Source of the DNA: Gluconobacter kondonii
Lineage (GTDB): Bacteria; Pseudomonadota; Alphaproteobacteria; Acetobacterales; Acetobacteraceae
DNA: 48,932 nucleotides
Assembly (NCBI RefSeq): GCF_002723995.1
Contig: NZ_BEWP01000014.1
Location: 1 to 48,932, forward strand
Direction of reading: 5' to 3'
The position numbers and the translations under genes are program-made. The notes under the pieces are model-generated. The model did not search any database and was not told the origin of the DNA. It worked only from the letters and a program-made list of their open reading frames with translations. Within the stretch, counting starts at the first letter, position 1, and every line of letters begins with the position of its first letter. Below, piece by piece: positions 43,952 through 48,932 of this stretch.

Positions 43952-45109
43952 TCAGCCTCGAATGAACGGGCCGGCAAGGAGCTCGTCAAAGGACCACCTT
44001 TGTATCGGTTCCGATGGAATGCAGACGGAAAGATCGTGCTGCCACCTCCCAAGGCCCTTGACGCTGAGGTTTACGCGAATTGGTAACCAATTGTTCGTAG
44101 GCGTGTTAGCAAGAATTTGGATACCAAAGACGCGCTCGACGCATAGAAGCGGAGTGTATTGCTGGTTGTCGGTGGGGTTGAAGTAGGGGATTGCTGCCAA
44201 GCGGATTATCTCAAGATTCAGGTAGCGATCAAGCCACGGTGAACCAGCAAGCAGGTTGTAATACTCGGCAAACCTCGTCCCAAAATCGCGGTGAAACGGG
44301 CTTTCGCCCATCTGATGCGATAGGCACGTCTTCACCTGCTGCGGCAAGGCGTCCACGCCGGACACCATGGCCCATTTGCCGTTGCTGGTCATCAGGTCAT
44401 GGCTATCCGACAATGCCCACATCTTCGGAATGTCGGCAGCTGGAATCCGTTCGGCACTCGGGAAAACCAGACACCGAACCGTGTAGCAGCCAGTTGTCTC
44501 CCTGGTGACAGACGGCTTAGCCCTCAACGCGCGTCCGTCTCCAAGCTCATTCACAAGGACAAATCGATCTTTGACCGCGGTTTGTTCGTAACGATCGGCA
44601 AACGTGATCAAGTTATGAACATCGCCGTCAATGAAGCTCTGCAGATGGAAGCTCCATACTTCACCTTCAACGCCCAGAAATTTGCCAACGAATACGATGT
44701 CGGGTCCGATAGCGATAAGGTCGGCATTGGGCTGCCCAACTGAGAGGACATTGCGCTGTCTTTCGGCGCACTTCCCCTCGTGCTCGGCTTTCATCTCGCG
44801 AAGCACTTCAGCTGTGTAGGTCGCCTCGTCCCGGTCGATAAGGTCGGCGTGGGTTGCACACAACCAAATAGCATTGGAGATGTGAGTGCGCTCCTCGCGG
44901 GTCATTGACGCGAGATAGCGCCGCGCGCCTGGTCCAGGGGCGGCAGCATGAATGTGCGCTGCCTTACCGATCATGTTTACAGCCTCGGGCGATTCATCGC
45001 TTGGGCCTGATGTCGGCTGGGGGCAATCACGAAACGAACAATGATGATTGGCGCGAAGCGCGACTGCATTCTTTGTGCTACGGGAGAATTCGTCGCGGTT
45101 ACTCATCAC
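43952..45109 (-). CDS. HNH-nuclease-like protein with unknown C-terminal domain
   Basis: A 385-residue protein. The N-terminal ~115 residues form an HNH-type module: possible zinc ligands Cys24 and Cys29 (HCSFRDCP), His52/His54 in AAHIHAAAPGP, Asn79 and the pair Cys84/His87 in SNAIWLCATHADLIDRDE, then a closing helix YTAEVLREMKAEHEG. This form of HNH recurs in bacterial proteins of mobile defence loci. Residues 120-385 include PNADLIAIGPDIVFVGKFLG and a beta-rich tail that I do not recognise; it could be a sensor domain. It stands alone on the minus strand among IS elements. The defence role is inference. Confidence 0.65.
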   Translation of the reverse strand: MMSNRDEFSRSTKNAVALRANHHCSFRDCPQPTSGPSDESPEAVNMIGKAAHIHAAAPGPGARRYLASMTREERTHISNAIWLCATHADLIDRDEATYTAEVLREMKAEHEGKCAERQRNVLSVGQPNADLIAIGPDIVFVGKFLGVEGEVWSFHLQSFIDGDVHNLITFADRYEQTAVKDRFVLVNELGDGRALRAKPSVTRETTGCYTVRCLVFPSAERIPAADIPKMWALSDSHDLMTSNGKWAMVSGVDALPQQVKTCLSHQMGESPFHRDFGTRFAEYYNLLAGSPWLDRYLNLEIIRLAAIPYFNPTDNQQYTPLLCVERVFGIQILANTPTNNWLPIRVNLSVKGLGRWQHDLSVCIPSEPIQRWSFDELLAGPFIRG

Positions 45110-45303
45110 ACCTTAATATCCGAACAGCGCGCTTGCTGCCAGCATTCCGAATGCCGCTTCCGCTTACATGCCCTCGTTAATCAAAGTCTGCTTGTTGTTG
45201 TGGTGCAGCTATCCCCGACAGTCTATTCTTGACCGGGTCTCGCCATAAGGCGAATGTCCGGTATCCGCATTCGCTGATCGTAAGCTGACTGGCAATAAGC
45301 CCT
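45110..45303. other. Intergenic stretch upstream of the HNH gene
   Basis: No ORF. It should hold the minus-strand promoter of the HNH gene. CGAATG/CATTCG inverted arms lie near 45250-45273, just before the repeated module. Confidence 0.35.
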
Positions 45304-45442
45304 CCAAGTCAGCCGCGAGCCTCAGAATAGTTACAGACCTGCGTGAGTTGGAATGTCTCTCGCAAAGAGGGCCAGGGACGATCAGGCTGTCCTTCCGTGA
45401 GCAGACTTTGTCCTTGCATGAGCGTCCGTGGAACACGCCTTG

Positions 45443-45466
45443 AAAAGACCTTTGCGGGTCTTTTTT
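45443..45466 (+). terminator. Intrinsic terminator of module copy 2
   Basis: AAAAGACC pairs with GGTCTTTT across a 6-base loop and is followed by T residues, as in copy 1. Confidence 0.75.
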
Positions 45467-45469
45467 GTG

Positions 45470-45517
45470 CCCCACCCCTATGTCCGATAATAGAAATTAA
45501 CGGACATAGGGGTGGGG
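45470..45517. promoter_or_regulatory. 17-bp perfect inverted repeat
   Basis: The arms at 45470-45486 and 45501-45517 are perfect complements; the spacer ATAATAGAAATTAA is AT-only but for one G. It could be a binding site for a dimeric protein, such as the adjacent HTH-containing DUF1612 protein, or an extrudable cruciform used in plasmid maintenance. Copy 1 keeps only the inner 8 bp. Confidence 0.6.
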
Positions 45518-45686
45518 AGGGGGCGCGTTTTGGAAAAATTTGCAAATTTAACCTAAGACCGATTTAACATGACTTCATGCCTGTCTTCGCTCTCTTTCCA
45601 AGCCTGTCTCGGCTCACACTGAAAGCCACCTTTAAGCCCTTTGATGTGAGGGCACTGATGCTCCATGATCCTGCGCCGACGATGCC

Positions 45687-46784
45687 GTGATGTTGTTGCC
45701 GACCCGTACGACGCTTCAGGTCTCTGACGTAGCGATCGACCTGACCGCGGCATCGATAACCATCGGTCGTCTCGATCAGCGGCTCCAGAATCATCCCCTG
45801 AAGGAGGCCTTTCTCTATCGCGCCCGTCTCGACGCTGTCCGGGCCCAGGCGCAGGTCGATGGGCAGGCCATTGATCCCTGGCACCTGGCGGCTGTCCTGG
45901 AAGGACTGCGCCTCCCAACGCAGGACCTTGAGGGTGCTGACCGGTTTGCTTTGGTGGAAGCGGCACAAACAGCGTTTCGGCTCTACCAGTGGCAGACCCA
46001 TCCTTCAGCGACACAACGGCAGGATATTGCACGGGCTCTCTCTCATCTCCGGCCCTTCATCCGAACGTGTGGACCCTTCCTCGGTGCGGCGATCGCGTTC
46101 CATGACTGGCTGCATCAGGGAGAACAGAGGGCTCCCTTCCGGGCGGCCCTTGGCGTTTTGTGGCGCAAACGAGGCGTCATGCGCAGCGCCCTTCCCCTAA
46201 CAGGTCCTGCTGCGCTTCGTGCTGGAGCGCCTCATGATCCTGTGCGATGGGTTCCGGTGTTCCTCAGAGCCGTTACGGCAGAAGCCCACTCCATGACCGA
46301 GATGCTGCGTGGCATGGAACGCCAGTGGGTCATAGCCCGCAGAGAAGCAGGCGCGCAGCGTCGGAACTCGCGAGCTCCTGCAGCCATCGATATTTTGGCC
46401 ACTCGCCCTTTGACGTCCGCGACGACGCTGGCAGACCTCCTCAAGATGTCTGTCAACGCCGCCCTTGACCTTCTTGAACGGTTTGAAAGCCTGGGACTGG
46501 TGGTTGAAGTGACGCATCGGTCCGCGCGGCGTTTGTTCGCCTTGCGGGGGTTCGAGCCCCTGCGCGAGGCTCTGATGCCGCCGCGCCGGCTCGCGTCTTA
46601 TCCCCTGAAAAACACGGATCCTGCGCTGCCTGACGAACTGCGCCCGTCAGATCTGTTATCAACGCTCTCCGGACAACAGGCAGCGATCTGGAAGCCCGAC
46701 TTTACCGAGCTTGAGGCTGCGATGAAAGAAGCAGATCACATCCTCAGGAAAACGACTTCGCGTAGAAACAAGCCTCGAGTGTAA
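45687..46784 (+). CDS. DUF1612/HTH (RHE_PE00001-type) plasmid protein
   Basis: A 365-residue protein. The N-terminal part ASITIGRLDQRLQNHPLKEA with the helical follow-on resembles DUF1612 proteins, which are common on alphaproteobacterial plasmids. The C-terminal segment APAAIDILATRPLTSATTLADLLKMSVNAALDLLERFESLGLVVEV is a helix-turn-helix closing the family. GTG 45687 or ATG 45690 may be the start; neither has a strong ribosome site, and an in-frame stop lies just upstream. Function is unknown; DNA binding is expected. The palindrome upstream is a candidate target. Confidence 0.65.
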   Translation: MMLLPTRTTLQVSDVAIDLTAASITIGRLDQRLQNHPLKEAFLYRARLDAVRAQAQVDGQAIDPWHLAAVLEGLRLPTQDLEGADRFALVEAAQTAFRLYQWQTHPSATQRQDIARALSHLRPFIRTCGPFLGAAIAFHDWLHQGEQRAPFRAALGVLWRKRGVMRSALPLTGPAALRAGAPHDPVRWVPVFLRAVTAEAHSMTEMLRGMERQWVIARREAGAQRRNSRAPAAIDILATRPLTSATTLADLLKMSVNAALDLLERFESLGLVVEVTHRSARRLFALRGFEPLREALMPPRRLASYPLKNTDPALPDELRPSDLLSTLSGQQAAIWKPDFTELEAAMKEADHILRKTTSRRNKPRV

Positions 46785-46847
46785 CGCGATAATAAGGCCT
46801 GCTCTCAAGGGGAGTCCGTTTTCGAGTTGTCCGGGGGGCACGTCAGG

Positions 46848-47264
46848 TTGAACCGCCCATCGATCGCACCCGCTTGTGTCAGGCGTTCACGGAACAGCCA
46901 GACTGTTTTGGCATCAGGCACCCGATCTGAAAGTCCCATACCAAGGAAACGCATAAAGGAGAGGCGATCGTTGATGAGATACTCTGTCCGCTCATCAGAA
47001 AAATTGTTGAGCATCTGGATTACCAGGATCTTGAACATCAGCACCGGATCAAGTGGCGGTCTTCCGCCTTTGCTTTCGTCCGCATAAGCCAATGCTTTAT
47101 CCAGGTTAGGGCGGAATACTTCAAAATCCACAGTCCGGGAAAACGCTTCGAGCTGATCACCAAGCCCACTCAACCGGGCAGCCGTTCTTCATCATCCCAA
47201 ATCAACTAAGGCGAAATGTAATCACAGAGGAACCCTCAAAACCAAAGGGTTTTTCGAACCCTCC
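46848..47264 (-). pseudogene. IS5-group transposase fragment, copy 5 (N-terminal part)
   Basis: The left terminal repeat (inverted) ends at 47264 and the frame resembles residues ~17-110 of the transposase (GLGDQLEAFSRTVDFEVFRP onward). The first codons are lost and a frameshift lies near 47175. Homology stops at about 46848, after AGAIDGRFN, so the catalytic core is absent. It abuts copy 6 head to head. Confidence 0.8.
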
Positions 47265-47690
47265 GCGTATCGCTCGAAAGCCAACGAAGATTTCATGGAA
47301 AAGCAGGGCTTTGTCTCGAAGGTTCACAGGAAAAAGCCGCATCTCAAGCCCATGCCCCGCCACATCCAGCGGTCCAACGCAGGGAAGTCGGTGATCCGGT
47401 CGCGTGTCGAGCATGTCTTTGCCGATCAGAAATCGCAGACGGGGCTCTTCATTCGGATTGTCGGTATCACCCGGGCCACCATGAGGATCGGCCTGGCCAA
47501 TATCGTCTACAACATGCGGCGCTTTCTGTTCCTGGAGAGGTTGAACGCAAGCGCGTAGCCATCCAGGGGATGACAGCCCCCGATCTGCTCGAAGCGAAGG
47601 TCGAAAGCCACCCCGGGAACCGTCAATCACCACGACAAAAGCCTTAAATCAGGACCCACGCGCGCCAATCAACGGTTCTTCGATCCCTCC
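47265..47690 (+). pseudogene. IS5-group transposase fragment, copy 6 (C-terminal part with right end)
   Basis: It starts abruptly inside the transposase (AYRSKANEDFMEKQGFVSK) directly at the left end of copy 5 and runs through RVEHVFADQKSQTG to LNASA at 47558, then to the right terminal repeat ending 47690. About the first 270 residues are missing. Its right 130 bases are repeated in inverted orientation from 48541. Confidence 0.82.
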
Positions 47691-47692
47691 AT

Positions 47693-47747
47693 CTTCCTCA
47701 ATATCGCCGCCGCGAGGCTTTGGATTGAATCTTTTGTCAACGGGGCC
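47693..47747 (+). repeat. Right-end fragment of an IS427-like element
   Basis: CTTCCTCAATATCGCCGCCG onward matches the last codons of the IS427-like transposase at 1518-2298 and ends with the same terminal repeat (CTTTTGTCAACG...GGCC) followed by TA. It starts immediately after the right end of IS5-group copy 6. Confidence 0.8.
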
Positions 47748-47749
47748 TA

Positions 47750-47936
47750 AGTTTTTCGACACTGAAGTCTCGAATATATTAAAACTCTCGTCAAAAAGAG
47801 ATCGCTTCAAAAGAAAATTAATTATTGAAGGTACATTTTTTGGAATGTCCTTCTTTCTGAGAAAATCTACGAGTTCAACAAAACTAAAGTTCTTATTTTT
47901 TCTTGAAAAATCGGTTATTTCAGTTAATATATTTTT
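47750..47936 (-). pseudogene. AT-rich coding remnant without start
   Basis: A minus-strand frame after TAA 47937-47939 reads EITDFSRKNKNFSFVELVDF and LRKKDIPKNVPSIINFLLKR up to the IS427-like fragment, about 62 codons with protein-like composition. No ATG, GTG or TTG start is available near its beginning, and its 3' end is cut by IS sequence. It directly follows the 73-residue membrane ORF in the same frame. Possibly a decayed third gene of the small AT-rich locus. Confidence 0.3.
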
Positions 47937-47945
47937 TTATACCAT

Positions 47946-48167
47946 CTATAGATTTTCCGAATTATTTTTAATATTATTTACTGACTCAGTTAATAAATAA
48001 AATGAACATATAACTGAGAAAAACAAAAACCCAGAAACTATAATAGAAGAATAACTATGATTTTCCTCTGCGGATAGAAATGGAATTAATTTACGCACAA
48101 GCGCACATGTGCAAACAATAATAACAACGACTGAAGACAAAATTAATCTTATGTTGGTATTTCTCAT
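47946..48167 (-). CDS. Small two-helix membrane protein, possible immunity protein
   Basis: A 73-residue protein with two transmembrane helices (IRLILSSVVVIIVCTCALVR and SSIIVSGFLFFSVICSFYLL) joined by a short polar loop; it ends in an Asn-rich tail. GGAG lies about 9 bases before the ATG. AT-rich codon use matches the neighbouring 66-residue gene, not the rest of the window. Size and topology resemble small bacteriocin immunity proteins, but no family was recognised. Confidence 0.55.
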   Translation of the reverse strand: MRNTNIRLILSSVVVIIVCTCALVRKLIPFLSAEENHSYSSIIVSGFLFFSVICSFYLLTESVNNIKNNSENL

Positions 48168-48194
48168 TTAATGAAACTCCAAATCATGTGAACA

Positions 48195-48228
48195 TTATGG
48201 GGTTTTACAAAGATATAAAACCCCATAA
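48195..48228. terminator. 13-bp stem-loop between the two AT-rich genes
   Basis: TTATGGGGTTTTA (48195-48207) and TAAAACCCCATAA (48216-48228) form a perfect 13-bp stem with an 8-base loop. It lies just after the stop of the 66-residue gene on the minus strand and 28 bases before the 73-residue gene start. No T tract follows, so it may attenuate or stabilise rather than end transcription, giving more of the first gene product than the second. Confidence 0.65.
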
Positions 48229-48237
48229 CACTGAATT

Positions 48238-48438
48238 TTAAATATGTCCGTTAATAGCCACACCAATTGCTATACCCGCAGTAATAGACCCCCCAACGAC
48301 GACGGCCACAGTAGAACGTAGCGTTGAGTCTCCTGCCCCTATCTGACATGCTTCTAGAGTTCTTACTGGAGCACGAAGCCGAGGAATTAGCTCCTCGTTT
48401 AAGCGAGAATTAGAGAGGAAAGATTTATTATAAGACAT
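48238..48438 (-). CDS. Bacteriocin-like small peptide, Gly-rich hydrophobic C-terminus
   Basis: A 66-residue protein. The N-terminal half is charged (MSYNKSFLSNSRLNEELIPR then LRAPVRTLEACQIG); the C-terminal half is hydrophobic and Gly/Ala-rich (TVAVVVGGSITAGIAIGVAI), ending NGHI. There is a single Cys, so no disulphide within the chain. The layout (polar leader, small hydrophobic helix) resembles pore-forming class II bacteriocins or small membrane toxins. It is followed by a stem-loop and a two-helix membrane ORF, the usual toxin-immunity order. No recognised leader cleavage motif, so this stays a hypothesis. Confidence 0.5.
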   Translation of the reverse strand: MSYNKSFLSNSRLNEELIPRLRAPVRTLEACQIGAGDSTLRSTVAVVVGGSITAGIAIGVAINGHI

Positions 48439-48540
48439 ATAAATAATCTCGAGTTTCGAGTTTTTTGTGCATATGAATATTCTTCATACACAATTTAAGC
48501 TTACCTACTACGTTCCGATAAAGCAACAAAAAATAAAGAT

Positions 48541-48932
48541 GGAGGGATCGAAGAACCGTTGATTGGCGCGCGTGGGTCCTGATTTAAGGCTTTTGTCGTG
48601 GTGATTGACGGTTCCCGGGGTGGCTTTCGACCTTCGCTTCGAGCAGATCGGGGGCTGTCATCCCCTGGATGGCTACGCGCTTGCGTTCAACCTCTCCAGG
48701 AACAGAAAGCGCCGCATGTTGTAGACGATATTGGCCAGGCCGATCCTCATGGTGGCCCGGGTGATACCGACAATCCGAATGAAGAGCCCCGTCTGCGATT
48801 TCTGATCGGCAAAGACATGCTCGACACGCGACCGGATCACCGACTTCCCTGCGTTGGACCGCTGGATGTGGCGGGGCATGGGCTTGAGATGCGGCTTTTT
48901 CCTGTGGACCTTTGAGACAAAGCCCTGCTTTT
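48541..48932 (-). pseudogene. IS5-group element, copy 7, right part, runs off the window
   Basis: The right terminal repeat GGAGGGATCGAAGAAC starts at 48541; the transposase C-terminus (stop 48673) reads leftward and continues past the window end, so completeness is unknown. It is nearly identical, in inverted orientation, to 47295-47690. The two right ends face each other across the AT-rich island. Confidence 0.8.

Larger units (their letters stand above)
45304..45517 (+). ncRNA. Repeated RNA-like module, copy 2, with 17-bp palindrome
   Basis: It matches 19274-19479 over its length: conserved 5' block, hairpin (stem 45374-45379 with 45389-45394, carrying the G-C partner change), intrinsic terminator 45443-45466, then an inverted repeat. 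In this copy the inverted repeat is extended to 17 perfect bp, CCCCACCCCTATGTCCG (45470-45486) and its complement at 45501-45517 around an AT-rich 14-base spacer. It lies 170 bases upstream of the DUF1612-type gene. Confidence 0.5.

Noticed and set aside
45564-46032. Minus-strand ORFs at the start of the DUF1612-type gene.
   Set aside because: Antisense to a gene with recognisable family structure and lacking a ribosome site.
47725-48000. A 91-codon plus-strand ORF in the AT-rich island.
   Set aside because: It starts inside the IS427-like tip, is antisense to the better-supported minus-strand ORFs and has a low-complexity Phe/Lys/Ser composition expected of AT-rich antisense reading.

Overview
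The window looks like accessory, probably plasmid-borne or genomic-island DNA from an acetic acid bacterium (Acetobacteraceae, Alphaproteobacteria). This is an inference from a GC-rich backbone, the mix of IS5-group, IS427-like, IS3, IS1182, IS110 and IS481 sequences, and the cargo: metal and arsenic resistance, two toxin-antitoxin pairs, a small integrase and a DUF1612-type plasmid protein. No rRNA, tRNA, CRISPR array or core housekeeping operon was seen.

Layout. 1-6860: stacked insertion sequences (decayed IS3, frameshifted IS427-like element, three IS5-group copies) with a broken arsenite-permease gene, an AT-rich island (3473-4254) and a VOC-family gene stub. 7027-13913: CPA1 antiporter plus a czcCBA-like divalent metal efflux operon, minus strand. 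14115-17471: VapBC, tyrosine recombinase, an intact IS1182-family element and gene debris. 17535-20254: NTF2-like protein, AlkC-like DNA glycosylase, a repeated RNA-like module and HigBA. 20412-24742: cytochrome b561, VIT-family transporter and a plus-strand arsRCBH operon. 24837-32340: a second czcCBA operon that also carries its own two-component system, with every gene overlapping the next. 32543-34473: IS5-group element and IS3 remnant. 34538-39892: stress-type genes (PfpI/DJ-1, RHH protein, Hsp20, PsiE-like) and an uncharacterised minus-strand group (HTH protein, short basic peptide, STN-domain protein, frameshifted ORF, exported protein). 39998-43642: truncated IS110, and an IS3 element interrupted by an IS1111-like IS110 element. 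43952-46784: HNH-nuclease-like protein, second copy of the RNA-like module with a 17-bp palindrome, DUF1612-type protein. 46848-48932: IS5-group fragments bracketing a second AT-rich island (47750-48540) with bacteriocin-sized genes.

Functionally the window is a stress and metal survival cassette: arsenate reduction and arsenite export, organoarsenical oxidation (ArsH), two tripartite RND pumps, cation/proton exchange and chaperone/repair functions, held together by TA modules and shuffled by IS elements. The most interesting unexplained items are (i) the ~200-bp module at 19274-19479 and 45304-45517, which ends in an intrinsic terminator and shows one compensatory base-pair change, (ii) two AT-rich islands of about 0.8 kb, each bracketed by oppositely oriented IS5-group copies, (iii) the HTH/peptide/STN gene group, (iv) the HNH protein with an unrecognised C-terminal half, and (v) the nested IS1111-like element with a candidate bridge-RNA region. 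All assignments come from reading the sequence; no database search was run.
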